Part shown: positions 33,120 to 45,429 of the stretch, piece after piece
Layout of the letters: every line of letters begins with the position of its first letter
Position numbering within the stretch: the stretch's first letter is position 1
Origin: Ophiura sarsii
Lineage: Eukaryota; Echinodermata; Ophiuroidea; Amphilepidida; Ophiuridae
Length of the DNA: 64,000 nt
Assembly: GCA_035610835.1 (NCBI GenBank)
Contig: JAYJML010000119.1
Coordinates: 35,540 to 99,539 of the forward strand
Direction of reading: 5' to 3'
The notes under the pieces: model-generated
The model's database searches: none
Seen by the model: only the letters and a program-made list of their open reading frames with translations
What the model was told of the DNA's origin: nothing
Made by a program: the position numbers and the translations under genes

Positions 33120-33510
33120 GGACACCAACAACACAGACCAGGGGAATGTGAGCATTCCGCTACCATATATCAAAAGTGTATCAGAAAAACGCATGCACTA
33201 CATTAAACCGTCTCTGGTACACACTAAGGACAAAACCCCTGATGCAAACAAATGCGGTGTTATAGTTATACGCCAAACCAGCAGAGCCCTTGCTTCCCGG
33301 TTCAAAGAACAATTGAACCTACTCCCCTCACAGCTGTGGCAGAACTATAGAGACTCCAAACACAAAATCAAATTAGAGGACGTCCAAGTTATCGCCAGAG
33401 AAGATCAATGAAACTAAAAGATCAGAAAGGCTAAATTGAAATAAGGACGCAGAAACTGACTACAAACTACCGCCATCTACAATGAAATGCTGTCATGTGA
33501 CAAGTGGAAG
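33120..33510 (+). pseudogene. Penelope-like element remnant (linker and degenerate GIY-YIG endonuclease)
   Basis: The 33148-33411 frame contains IPLPYIKSVSEK, LVHTKDKTPDANKCGV, RQTSRALASRFKEQ and HKIKLEDVQVIARED. These match the order of the conserved stretches after the reverse transcriptase of Penelope-like elements: the IPYI...SE linker, the KDKTP..KCGVVY entry to GIY-YIG, the ETSR.L..RFKEH helix and the I..EDV.VL.RED segment. The GIY-YIG residues proper are lost, apparently by a deletion after GVIVI. The reverse transcriptase part is absent. A similarity search would be decisive. Confidence 0.6.
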
Positions 33511-33808
33511 GAAGTAAACACTACGCTGAATAAAGGGGATCATGATGATTCTGAAAACTATGGTGCTCAAGAATAATGGCTCAGAAAAGGTATCTGAATT
33601 ATTTATTAATATGCAATTTGTTTTCATTTGCATTCTTTGTTACGACACAGACCAGTATTTACTGGAAAAAATGAGGCAACATGGGGTAATTTGGCCTTAT
33701 AAGACCTATAATTTTTTTTTTTAAACAAGCATTAAAATGCTTGTAAAATCAAAACAAACAATCTCACCACAAATTAAATAATTTATCATGTTAATTTGTA
33801 ATATGTAG

Positions 33809-34136
33809 CAGTGGCGAATACTGGGGGGTGGAGGGGGGGGTGCCCTCTGTAAAATTTGGCAATATACCTTTTTTGTGTACCACTTTACCTTTTTCAGAGG
33901 CATAGGTAGGTTCCGTCGGTACATTAGCGACTTGTACCCTGCGATATTTTTTGCCGCTTTTGGGACGACCACATCGCTACCCAACCCCCCCCCCCCCCCC
34001 CCCCACCACTTAGCAGAATTTCACGAGCTCGAGCTGACGGCAAAAGAAATTGGAGACCTTTTACGATTTTTTGGGGGTACCAATTAAAATAACCTTGGTC
34101 AGCCCCCTGTAAAGTTTAATCCTGGCTCCGCCACTG
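33809..34136. mobile_element. hAT-like MITE, CAGTGGCG family
   Basis: Left CAGTGGCGAATACTGG then a G-run, right CTGGCTCCGCCACTG. C-run at 33985-34003. The flanks share TGTAG (33804-33808 and 34137-34141) but no clean 8-bp duplication, so one edge may be altered. Confidence 0.8.
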
Positions 34137-34859
34137 TGTAGGGTATCTTTGTCCCACTCAAAGCTTTGGGGAAAGTACCTAGAAACACTATATTTTCAAC
34201 AACAACCAAATTGTGAGCTCAAGCTAGATGTTATCAACAGAAGTACTTTCCATGCAATGAATCAAAATATAACAACAGTGGGTTAAAGTATCCCCATTAT
34301 ATGGTACGAAAATCTTTTGCATGGATTCATTCGTCTTTAATGTTTTAAAAGTTACAATTTTATTTGTATGGAACATAATGTTTTAATATAATGTAAAAAT
34401 ATGTAGAATCAAAATGAAGTCTGGACATAACAAAAGTTAGGCCCAGTTTAAACTGTGACCTTGTTTGAACTGGGCCTAACTTTGTTGAAATAACTTTGTC
34501 ACTTTCATACAAATAAGTTGTGGGAGACCCCATTTTCAGCAATTTTAATAAGAAATAGTCAAAACAATGTCTCATACAACCTTAATTGTATAGGAATGAC
34601 TGTATAATCTTCCATTGTACCTTCTTGTCAGATATGGACACATGTCTCAATAACTAACTCCATAAAATGTTACTATATTTGTATGTATAAATGTGTAATT
34701 ATTATGCATGCATTTCATTAATGATAGATATGCCAACCATGACAATATTTTGTAGTTGGGTTGCTGGTCTCATAAGTGTACTATATCAGGGAACATAATA
34801 TGCAAATTTTACAATGCATGGAATTGATTGAAATTGGCTTGAGACGAAATGATGCATTA
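34137..34859. other. Unassigned sequence with one strong hairpin
   Basis: 34433-34484 folds as GTTAGGCCCAGTTTAAAC against GTTTGAACTGGGCCTAAC with a 9-base loop. Otherwise nothing recognised. Confidence 0.5.
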
Positions 34860-37686
34860 GGCGACGAAAAAAGAAACCCTGTTCTACGGGCCCGTCTGAC
34901 CCATTTAACCCTGTACTACGGGCCTGCCTGACCCATTGAACCCTGTACTACGGGCCTGTCTGACCCATTTAACCCTGTACTATGGGCCTGCCTGACCCAT
35001 TGAACCCTGTACTACGGGCCCGTCTGACCCATTTAACCCTGTACTACGGGCCTGCCTGACCCATTTAACCCTGTTCTACGGGCCTGTCTGACCCATTTAA
35101 CCCTGTTCTACGGGCCTGTCTGACCCATTTAACCCTGTACTATGGGCCTGCCTGACCCATTGAACCCTGTACTACGGGCCTGTCTGACCCATTTAACCCT
35201 GTACTATGGGCCTGTCTGACCCATTTAACCCTGTACTACGGGCCTGCCTGACCCATTTAACCCTGTACTACGGGCCTGCCTGACCCATTGAACCCTGTAC
35301 TACGGGCCTGTCTGACCCATTTAACCCTGTACTACGGGCCCGTCTGACCCATTTAACCCTGTACTACGGGCCTGTCTGACCCATTTAACCCTGTACTACG
35401 GGCCTGTCTGACCCATTTAACCCTGTACTACGGGCCCGTCTGACCCATTTAACCCTGTACTATGGGCCTGCCTGACCCATTGAACCCTGTACTACGGGCC
35501 CGTCTGACCCATTTAACCCTGTACTACGGGCCTGTCTGACCCATTGAACCCTGTACTACGGGCCCGTCTGACCCATTTAACCCTGTACTATGGGCCTGTC
35601 TGACCCATTGAACCCTGTACTACGGGCCCGTCTGACCCATTTAACCCTGTACTATGGGCCTGCCTGACCCATTGAACCCTGTACTACGGGCCCGTCTGAC
35701 CCATTTAACCCTGTACTATGGGCCTGCCTGACCCATTTAACCCTGTACTACGGGCCCGTCTGACCCATTTAACCCTGTACTATGGGCCTGTCTGACCCAT
35801 TGAACCCTGTACTACGGGCCCGTCTGACCCATTTAACCCTGTACTATGGGCCTGCCTGACCCATTGAACCCTGTACTACGGGCCCGTCTGACCCATTTAA
35901 CCCTGTACTACGGGCCTGCCTGACCCATTTAACCCTGTACTATGGGCCTGCCTGACCCATTTAACCCTGTTCTACGGGCCTGTCTGACCCATTGAACCCT
36001 GTACTACGGACCTGTCTGACCCATTTAACCCTGTACTATGGGCCTGTCTGACCCATTTAACCCTGTACTATGGGCCTGTCTGACCCATTTAACCCTGTTC
36101 TACGGGCCCGTCTGACCCATTTAACCCTGTACTATGGGCCTGCCTGACCCATTGAACCCTGTTCTACGGGCCTGTCTGACCCATTTAACCCTGTACTATG
36201 GGCCCGTCTGACCCATTTAACCCTGTACTATGGGCCCGTCTGACCCATTTAACCCTGTACTATGGGCCTGTCTGACCCATTTAACCCTGTACTATGGGCC
36301 CGTCTGACCCATTTAACCCTGTACTATGGGCCCGTCTGACCCATTTAACCCTGTACTATGGGCCCGTCTGACCCATTTAACCCTGTACTATGGGCCTGTC
36401 TGACCCATTTAACCCTGTACTATGGGCCCGTCTGACCCATTTAACCCTGTTCTACGGGCCCGTCTGACCCATTTAACCCTGTACTATGGGCCTGTCTGAC
36501 CCATTTAACCCTGTTCTACGGGCCCGTCTGACCCATTTAACCCTGTACTACGAGCCCGTCTGACCCATTTAACCCTGTACTATGGGCCCGTCTGACCCAT
36601 TTAACCCCTGTACTACGGGCCTGCCTGACCCATTTAACCCTGTACTACAGGCCCGTCTGACCCATTTAACCCTGTACTACAGGCCCGTCTGACCCATTTA
36701 ACCCTGTACAGGCCCGTCTGACCCATTTAACCCTGTACTATGGGCCCGTCTGACCCATTTAACCCCTGTACTACGGGCCTGCCTGACCCATTTAACCCTG
36801 TTCTACGGGCCCGTCTGACCCATTTAACCCTGTTCTACAGGCCCGTCTGACCCATTTAACCCTGTACAGGCCCGTCTGACCCATTTAACCCTGTACTATG
36901 GGCCCGTCTGACCCATTTAACCCCTGTACTACGGGCCTGCCTGACCCATTTAACCCTGTACTACAGGCCCGTCTGACGCATTTAACCCCTGTACTACGGG
37001 CCTGCCTGACCCATTTAACCCTGTACTACAGGCCCGTCTGACCCATTTAACCCTGTTCTACAGGCCCGTCTGACCCATTTAACCCTGTACTACAGGCCCG
37101 TCTGACCCATTTAACCCCTGTACTACGGGCCTGCCTGACCCATTTAACCCTGTACTACAGGCCCGTCTGACCCATTTAACCCCTGTACTACGGGCCTGCC
37201 TGACCCATTTAACCCTGTACTACAGGCCCGTCTGACCCATTTAACCCTGTTCTACAGGCCCGTCTGACCCATTTAACCCTGTACTACAGGCCCGTCTGAC
37301 CCATTTAACCCCTGTACTACGGGCCTGCCTGACCCATTTAACCCTGTACTACAGGCCCGTCTGACCCATTTAACCCCTGTACTACGGGCCTGCCTGACCC
37401 ATTTAACCCTGTACTACAGGCCCGTCTGACCCATTTAACCCCTGTACTACGGGCCTGCCTGACCCATTTAACCCTGTACTACAGGCCCGTCTGACCCATT
37501 TAACCCCTGTACTACGGGCCTGCCTGACCCATTTAACCCTGTACTACAGGCCCGTCTGACCCATTTAACCCTGTTCTACGGGCCCGTCTGACCCATTTAA
37601 CCAATTTTTAAAAGACAACAACTAACCGACCGACTCATCCTGAGATGTCCGTCTGCCCGTACAACAGGGTTTCTTTTTTCGTCGCC
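34860..37686. mobile_element. TTA-flanked element with GGCGACGAAAAAAG TIRs, filled by a satellite
   Basis: Left end GGCGACGAAAAAAGAAACCC (34860 on) continues with TGTTCTACGGGC. The right end, read in complement from 37686, is identical for the first 24 bases, then has TGTACGGGC. TTA at 34857-34859 and 37687-37689 is a 3-bp duplication, which with these ends suggests PIF/Harbinger. The only unique interior is about 37603-37650. Relatives lacking the array are at 45345-45425 and 49742-49830. No coding capacity. Confidence 0.85.
34875..37602. repeat. 32-bp satellite array, about 85 units
   Basis: The unit is CCCTGTACTACGGGCCTGCC followed by TGACCCATTTAA. Common variants are ACTA/TTCTA, TACGGG/TATGGG/TACAGG, CCTGCC/CCTGTC/CCCGTC and TTTAA/TTGAA. 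Left, middle and right zones have different variant mixes. From about 36600 a ~65-bp dimer with an extra C (TAACCCCTG) dominates, and around 37080-37560 blocks of several units repeat almost exactly. The first 15 bases of the unit equal the inner TIR of the host element. No spacers, so not CRISPR-like. Confidence 0.97.
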
Positions 37687-37858
37687 TTATTAACTATTTT
37701 TACAGTTGACAGTATCATAATATTAGGCATTCCTGTATAATTTAGTCTAAAAGTGGTTTGCTTTCAAACCCCCATTATCATATTTGCTTTGAAGCACTAT
37801 GGTCAGATTCATTTTTCAGTTGTGTCATTTTGCTATGTCCTTGATTGTTATTAGACTA

Positions 37859-38210
37859 CACTCTAAGAAATTAAAGAACCCTTTTTTAGAACCAAAAATA
37901 GTTCCCCAAACGTGATACAGAACCATTTTTGGTTGATACAGAACCATTTTTGGTTCTATGAAGAACCTTGTTTGGTTCTTCAATTTTCAAGAACCTTTTT
38001 TGAAGGTTCAAGAGAGAGGTTCCTTATAGAACCTTCAAAAAAGGTTCTTGAAAATTGAAGAACCCCAAAAGGTTCTTCATCGAACCAAAAATGGTTCTGT
38101 ATCAACCAAAAATGGTTCTGTATCATGTTTGGGGAACTAATTTTGGTTCTTTAAAGAACCTTTAAGGGTTCTCCTGGCAGGACAACTTTAGAACCATTTT
38201 TCTAAGCGTG
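37859..38210. mobile_element. Palindromic TA-target MITE with GGTTCT repeats
   Basis: Ends CACTCTAAGAAA and complement CACGCTTAGAAA, TA at 37857-37858 and 38211-38212. The whole 352 bp is an imperfect palindrome dense in GAACC/GGTTC phrases (TACAGAACCATTTTTGGTT doubled on the left and mirrored on the right). Tc1/mariner-like non-autonomous element. Confidence 0.85.
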
Positions 38211-38244
38211 TATAGGCGCGACCATATTATTATTATTATTATTA

Positions 38245-38482
38245 TGCATAAATCTGATCCCGTCCGCAACTTGTGTCCCAGGACCATATAAGCTCATATT
38301 TTGACACCGCTGAAATCATATTCATGTCAAAACTTTCAGTGGATTGGTGGTCGGGGAGGTAAAAACAAGGATGTCACTAGCAATTGCGCTTTATTCCGTT
38401 GAGGGCACCAAGACGGAATAAATCTAATCATGAGTAGCTTTTGGTCCTGGGACACAAGTTGCGGACAGGATCAGATTTATGC
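38245..38482. mobile_element. Foldback MITE with ~40-bp TIRs
   Basis: GCATAAATCTGATCCCGTCC then GCAACTTGTGTCCCAGGACC at the left is mirrored almost perfectly at 38441-38482. An ATT microsatellite lies immediately to the left (38225-38244) and another ATT-rich stretch to the right. Confidence 0.8.
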
Positions 38483-40097
38483 ACCATATTATTATTAGCA
38501 TTATTATAAAGTTAGGCGTCTTTTCAGTACAACTATGTGTTAACCACCCATTTATATATTAATATTTTCTTGAAGTGTATGACAATCCATACAAATATTT
38601 TTTCTTCTTTTTTGATGGTTGTACGACAAAATTGTTACTTCTAATCGCTAAATGTCTTAATTACACAATTTAGTGGCCCTACTCGGGCTTCATATTAAAA
38701 CTGCAAAATGGGCTACAGTAAAGACAAACTGATCAATTTTGTTAATCATTTTTTGAAATGTCTAGGAATCTTCTCGAAAGGACAAAAAAATAGAGTCTTG
38801 AAATGGAAACCCTGAATAGATTAAAAAAAAATGAATATTTGAATAATGGAAAAGCAAGAAAATATACATGCTTTGGGAAGGTAATCGCTAAATACGCTGC
38901 ACTTAAACGCTATCAAAATAATGTATTTTCTCATATGGCCATGCGTTTTGAACTTGCCACCCAAAAATGGTGGTGTTGTTACGTATTTTCAAATTGTGAT
39001 CTGTTTAATTCATCATATCTCAGCAAAACAAAAAGCTATAGTTATGTTTTTGGTCTCATTTAAAAGCTAATTAATATGACTAACAAACCTGTAAATATGA
39101 ACGATATAGCTTCTCAATTAACGAAGTTGTGGTTGATTGAATTGCGAACAGTCAAGGTGGAGGAGGAGGGGGGAGGAGGTACACATAAACTCTATGGGAA
39201 CGGGGCGTTTCGCGTGTGTAAACTTGATTAAATTCACTACTGCTAAAGTACTACAGGGGCTACAAACTTGATTTTGGTCTTAATTTACAGCTAAACAATT
39301 CTGCTAATTGTTTTTAATCATTTTGAACTCTTTATGATTGGTTTAGTCTATAAAATACGAACTTTTACGTACGAAACTACCCGTTTTCATATTGAACACT
39401 GTAGTAAGTATTGCGGATGTCTTCAAAATCTAAAAGTTGCTGTATTTTTTTAATTACTTATCCTATCATAGTCAAAGTATACATTTTCTGAAGGGAAATT
39501 TGATAAGGAATCCAAATATGGACTTACTTTTTCAGTTGGGGTAAGGGCTTTTAAGCCCTTACCCCAAAAATGTTTCAGTTCAAAATATGTTGAATTGTAG
39601 AAGAAGAAAAACATAATTTGGAACACCCTGTATTCTGAGATTAACAAACAACTGTGATTTTTCTTTCTCCAAAGTCAGTAGGCTTCCCCCATCCTCTAAC
39701 CATATAAACATTGTTTACTTTCAGTTTATTACTGTAAGTTAGTAAAGCAATGCATTAAGTAACCCACTTTTTATCCGGAATTTATTTTTTCCACCCTGTA
39801 TAATTTCAAGGTCACCCTGTATAATGAGTTGAAATGTGTATATTTAGATTGCTTGTGTCTTCAGCTTTCCAAAAATGTATACTTTTGCTAGTTTAGGGTT
39901 GATAATTGTGGAGATATTCTAAATTGAAACTCAATTGGTGTAAAAATTCATATTATTTGTGATGTAACGCTAAGGGTGGCGAGTTCATAACGCATGGCCA
40001 TATGCATTGTGCGCTGACATGAAAAAAAACATAATATTAATGAATACATTGAAAACAACTAATAACAGGGATTGCCGTGCCGCAATCTTAGAGCCAC
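38483..40097. other. Unassigned AT-rich sequence
   Basis: No gene is supported. 39536-39567 is a perfect 15-bp stem (TTGGGGTAAGGGCTT and its complement) around TT. Phrases CACCCTGTATAAT near 39790 and 39813 look like decayed transposon ends. ORFs at 38803-39063 and 39450-39647 have no domain. Confidence 0.4.
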
Positions 40098-40101
40098 TTA
40101 A

Positions 40102-40474
40102 AGGTATATTATGTGATCTTTCCAGGGAACGCCCTCAACATCGAAAAAAAAATAGAAAGCAGATTTTCTTGCAGATTTACATTTCTGATCATAAATCATG
40201 CATACATTCCAAGTTACAGGGCGATACGATTCTTAATTACTTCAAAATCATGGTTTTAGAGTGAAAATAAACTGTCGGAATCCTGACACTTTATATTTTC
40301 CACTCTAAATTCACTCTAAAACCATGATTTTGAGGTAATTAGGAATCGTATCGCTCTGTAACTTGGAATGTACGTATGATTTATGATCGGAAATGTAAAT
40401 CTGCAAGAAAATCTACTTTCTAAAAAAAATAATGAATAGAGGGCGCCCTCTGGAAAAGATCACATAATATGCCT
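40102..40474. mobile_element. TTAA palindromic MITE, family P, copy 2
   Basis: TTAA at 40098-40101 and 40475-40478. Arms meet near 40285 and the sequence is closely related to 7390-7714 and 47176-47548. Its right TTAA is also the left TTAA of the next element. Confidence 0.9.
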
Positions 40475-40478
40475 TTAA

Positions 40479-41176
40479 GGTTGGTGTCAACCCTGTTTGG
40501 GCCAAATTTATCAAGCATTGTAACTTTTAAATTATAAAGGTGATGTACATAAAAAGTATACATTTTTTGTAATGAAATAAGTCAGAGAATCCATTTTTGG
40601 TATCAAATGTTACTAAAATGAGTGATTTTTACATTTTTGCCCAAAAATCACCTTTTTGGCACCAAACATTTTCAGACAACCTAACAATATCAGTTTTTGA
40701 TTAAAAATTCCAAAATTTCACCAAAATCATCTAAAGTCAATTATCTAGGAGCGAAATTTTTTTTTTGGCTTAAAATTTGTTTGTTTTGAAAATATTGACA
40801 TAAAAGTGCCAAAAATGAGATTTTTGAGAAAAAAACATTTTGTTGGCACTTTTTGGTCAATATTTTCAAAACAAACAAATTTTAAGCCAAAAAAAAAAAA
40901 TCGCTCCTAGATAATTGATTTTAGATGATTTTGGTGAAATTTTGGAATTTTTAATCAAAAACTGATATTGTTAGGTTGTCTGAAAATTTTTGGCGCCAAA
41001 AAGGTGATTTTTGGGCAAAAATATAAAAATCACTAATTTTAGTAAAATTTGATACCAAAAATGGATTCTCTGACTCATTTCATTACAAAAAATGTATACT
41101 TTTATGTACATCACATTTATAATTTAAAAGTTACAGTGCTTGATAAATTTGGCGCCAAACAGGGTTGACACCAACC
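40479..41176. mobile_element. 698-bp near-perfect palindromic element on TTAA
   Basis: TTAA at 40475-40478 and 41177-41180. Ends GGTTGGTGTCAACCCTGTTT and complement are identical at the tip; arms of about 325 bp pair almost throughout with a central loop near 40810-40860 (AAAAATGAGATTTTTGAG). Being a ~700-bp palindrome it would be hard to clone and assemble. No ORF. Confidence 0.9.
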
Positions 41177-41180
41177 TTAA

Positions 41181-42364
41181 GAACACCCTCATCTCAGTCC
41201 AGCATTCTGGTTAAAGCATGTCTGATAAGACTTCATACAGACAATTAAAAACAAAAACTTTAATGCCAAAATTTACCCGCTGAGCATAAGACGTAACAGT
41301 GACCATACTGACTACCTTGACAACACTACTAATGAAAAAAATTGTTGTGTTGCTCTGTTGTCTTGTTGTGCGGCGTGACGATCGTTCGACGCACTGCAAA
41401 ACACAGATGCGCATGATGCAGTGCAGTATACATGGAATTCCACAAGTAGCCGCACCATTATTTACCTTGTTTTTATCCCAGTCCCTCGATTTGGTCCGCC
41501 ATTTTTATAGATGTTGGCCAAATTGAAGGACATTGGGGACCCAGTCTACCCTAACATGAATAATACAAACACAAGATGGGAATACTGGCCAAGACCATTG
41601 AAATTGTTGTATTTACCAATGCATGTGGGCTTTGACGACTATGACAGAAGTCTTCCAATTTCCCCACAACTTCTATAACATTTCTTTAGACATCAATTTA
41701 GAAGTCGAATCTTCTGGAACGGTAGTTCTTACTCCCAAGTTTCATGCTATGTGCGATCATCAGACAACATGCTGCATTGAGCCCTATGCAAAAAGATTGC
41801 TTTCCTTAACCCAGTAGACATTGATTTATATATTTTACCAATATGGGCAAGCAAATGGCTTATGGGATATACAGACACAAATTATCACAATTTAATCACA
41901 ACATAGCCATTAAAGGCCTTATCGCAGCATGTCCATCTGGGGGGCGGGTGTCTGAGAAGTTGCCGATAAAATTGCACATGTAGCGCACAAAATAGTATGT
42001 ATTTTGCTTACATAGTGCTAGAAATAGTCAATAATGTACTACTTTTTGAGACCAACATAGCAATCGGGTGTCCGACTGGCACTCCTGAAAATTCCTCCCC
42101 ACACCCCAAAAGCAAGCAAAAAGGGTTGGTGGAATGGATTTTGTACCAACTGTTCCTTACAGTCCCAGCCGACATTGTGACATGCACCGTAGCCAAACCC
42201 AAAATATACCCCCAGATTTGAATATTTTCGTTTGACATTATATGTTTATTACAATATGTCATAACAAGACCAAAGTAATCCTTATTTAGTAAAAGTATCA
42301 ATATAGTTGTGCAATTATAAAGTGAAAGTTAGGCATTGACAACCATCAACCATAGTCCATACCT
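41181..42364. other. Unassigned sequence
   Basis: Reading frames at 41211-41526, 41623-41817 and 41997-42301 (60-97 codons) show no motif I recognise. No element boundaries were found. Confidence 0.4.
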
Positions 42365-42368
42365 TTAA

Positions 42369-42680
42369 AGGCATATTATGTGATCTTTTCCAGAGAGCAC
42401 CCTCATTTCATGATTTTTTTTAGAAAGTAGATTTTCTTGCAGATTTACATTTCTGATCATAAATCGTACATACATTCCAAGTTACAGAGCGATATGATTC
42501 CTAATTACCTCAAAATCATGGTTTTAGAGTGCATTTAGAGTGAAAATATAAACTGTCAGTGTTATCCGACAGTTTATTTTCACTCTAAAACCATGATTTT
42601 GAAGTAATTAAGAATCGTATCGCCCTGTAACTTGGAATGTATGTACGATTTATGATCAGAAATGTAAATCTGCAAAATTT
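42369..42680. mobile_element. TTAA palindromic MITE, family P, copy 3 (right end lost)
   Basis: Begins at TTAA 42365-42368 with AGGCATATTATGTGATCTTT and follows the family through the central hairpin near 42555 to AAATGTAAATCTGCAA, then changes to A/T-rich sequence at about 42680. The last ~60 bp including the right terminus are missing. Confidence 0.8.
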
Positions 42681-43900
42681 TAAAACAATAAAATTAAATT
42701 AAAAAATGAGATTTTCCACATAAACCCTTATTTTTTCTTCATTTTTTCAATTTTGTAAACAAATTATTAGTATAGGTTTGATTTTAATAGTTTTAAGCAT
42801 CAGAAAATGGTCATATTAAAGTATATGGAATGTTTCAAGTTCATACTACAATCTACGGCAAACCATTCAAAACGCATTTCTACGTACTTTTGTATTTGTT
42901 ACACTCCTGACATTGTAATAATGGTCGATAATAGAGGTTTTGTTGATAAAAACACTACCTTTAAGTATAAAGTATAGTTCATCTCAACTTTGGAAGATTG
43001 GTAAGCATAAAAAATACAATTTCATTATGCCTTTAACCACTAAATTGAAGAGGGAAAAAAATCAGATTTTCCACACAAACCCCTGTTTTTACACAATAAA
43101 GGCCTGTTTTTGTTTTGTTTTAACTAATTATTAGTTAAGGGGTGACTTAAGGAAGTTTTTTTTGTGAGTGCTGTAATTATTGAACTATTACAGGAAACAT
43201 TATTACCAAACACTATGACAAGTATGCATTTGTTACATTTTGTATTTACTCTATATTTAGAAGGTATTTTACCTAAAAAAACCACAAAAATATCACTATT
43301 TTTCTCGGCCTTAAATTCATCCAAAACTAAGATAATGGAAATTAAAACTATATTAAATAGGTAGTTTACCTACTATAATCGGTTTCTGCAAATGTGTCAC
43401 CTCATTAAATGTTTTGGACCTGTCCACACATCAGGAGAGGTAGTAAACTGTGTCCCGAATAAATCAATATAACTTCGATCCTGATACATGCCAGAAAGGA
43501 AAAACTGTATGTTACAAACATGGACGTAGGGTGGTTAAACGCGCACTTTAAATCTGCGTCGTCTGATCGTGATCTAAATCCTCAGATAATTTGATGATAA
43601 TTTGAGGGAATGTCAATATGCACAGTTGTGATCTTTTTCCCAGTACGAATTTTCAATTAATTTGAGCCCATATTAGTTCTTCTGGGTTTAAATCACAATG
43701 ATAGGGCGGCAGACGCACAATGTCATGAGCAAACATTTTGGCTATTTCGCAGTCTATCTTATACCTTTGGAAACGTGGATTATATCATTTAATGCTGTCG
43801 TAAAGCTCTGGTTTTTTAAGGTTTGCTGAAAAGACTTCCGTATAAGTAAAAATATATATTTGGCCTAATACTCATCCGTTCCATGATTATTTTGTCTGGT
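42681..43900. other. Unassigned AT-rich sequence
   Basis: CAGATTTTCCACA(C/T)A(A)A(A)CCC phrases near 42707 and 43059 suggest a diverged duplication. No supported gene. Confidence 0.35.
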
Positions 43901-45330
43901 ATTGATAAAATTGACTAATTTTAAGTTTCACATGATAGCACATCTACAAATAAGCATTTCATATTTTTCTTCGATTTTTTTTTAAAATTGGCACTTTTTG
44001 ATAAAAATTGGGGTAAAATCATTAAAAAAAAGTGCAAATTTTGGTCACATTCGAATATTCTAGATGAAAACCATTTTTATTATTTAGTTAATAATAATAA
44101 AAGTCCAAATATTTTATTTTGATCTATATAAAATGATTAAATCATCATAAAACAAGAACAATTCGGTTTTATTGACTAAAATTGGAATTTTGGTTGCCAT
44201 GGTAACAAAAATAAATAACAAAAGATCATATGCTTGCATTTTTTAGAACAATTAAATAACTATTAGTAATATATGTAGAGGACAATTTGATCTGAAATAG
44301 TAAATGGTAATTAAAATTGATTTGAAATTTGTTCTTGATTTTCCCAAACATTGTTATTAAATTGACCCTAAAACGGAGGCATGCCCCCACATATGACCTG
44401 TGCATAGCCCAGAGTAAGATTTTTGACAGTTGTAGCTTTAATTTGATGTGCTATTTGCACTGTTTTTCCATGGTATGGTACTTCTAAGGCAATTTGAACG
44501 TGAGCCATTACAATTTTTGGTCGAGATTTTACACATTGGCGTTACCCTGTAGAAAAGCTTATATCATGAGATATGAACAAACTAAAAACCAAATTCCTGT
44601 GGTAAGACATACAAATTTGAAACCAAATGTCTGCAATATTTTCTTTGCCTGCAATTCGATTGGCTTAATTTGATATTTACTAGATGAAGAACACTAAATT
44701 GAGCATTTTATATTTTTTTGATGAAAAATTGGGAAATTAGAAGAAAAAAAATAAAAATGTGAAAAATCGTGGAAAAAGTGCTATTTTGGTAAAAAAAGGT
44801 ATTTTATAGCAGAAAAACATTTGCTTTCGGTGATTAGTAACACTAAAAGATAAAAGACCAAAAACTTTCAGAAATATAATAAACGACCAAATTTGAAAAT
44901 CTCAAATTTCTATTAAAAATAACCAAAAAAGGCATTTTGGTTGCCATGGTAACCAAAATAATAATCAAAAGAACATTTATTTATCATTATCAGAGAAAGT
45001 TAATACTCATAAGTTAAGATTATGAAGGAAAAGGTACTTTGAATTGTTTTAGATCGATACAAATTAATTTAAAAAATGTCATGATTTCTTAAAATACTAT
45101 TAATTTATTTGATGGTTGCCATGGAAACGGCTCAAAAACTCATAGATGCACCCCCTATATCAAAAAATGCATCCCATAGCCAGATTCCTGAGGGTTGTAG
45201 CTTTAATTTGATATATAATTCATGCTGTTTATTTTTATGGTCAGGTTCCAAAAAGATATTGGCCACATTTTCCTCTACTAATGAGGAAACGTTGGCTGCC
45301 AGCATAGTTTCAAATGTTTGGTTATTGTTG
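43900..45330 (+). repeat. Dispersed repeat family X with GGTTGCCATGGTAACC motifs, copies in tandem
   Basis: The order of phrases (TTTTTCCATGGTATG, TTTGAACGTGAGCC, CTAAATTGAGCATTTTATAT, GGTTGCCATGGTAACCAAAA, GATTCCTGAGGGTTGTAGCT, TTCATGCTG) parallels 63020-63700 and, in reverse complement, 56000-56870. A second, more diverged unit precedes it from about 43900. X-box-like motifs are at 44193-44206, 44940-44953 and 45115-45128. Confidence 0.7.
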
Positions 45331-45344
45331 TCCAGTGTTTAGGT

Positions 45345-45425
45345 TACGAAAAAACAACAACCCTGTTTTACAGGCGGATGGGCCTGTCAAGTAGGGTCGG
45401 TCCGCCCCTTGTTGTTTTTTGGGGG
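45345..45425. mobile_element. Relative of the GGCGACGAAAAAAG element
   Basis: TTACGAAAAAACAACAACCC, TGTTTTACAGGCGGATGGGC and AGGGTCGGTCCG resemble the end and inner segment of 37603-37686 (reverse complement) and 49742-49830. It has no tandem array. Confidence 0.55.
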
Positions 45426-45429
45426 GTTT

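Noticed and set aside
34875..37602. CRISPR-like array
   Set aside because: Units are contiguous and all alike with no unique spacers, the setting is eukaryotic, and there are no cas genes.
41211..42301. Several ORFs of 64-97 codons
   Set aside because: No motif, no supporting structure, and overlapping frames on both strands. A transcript would be needed to reconsider.
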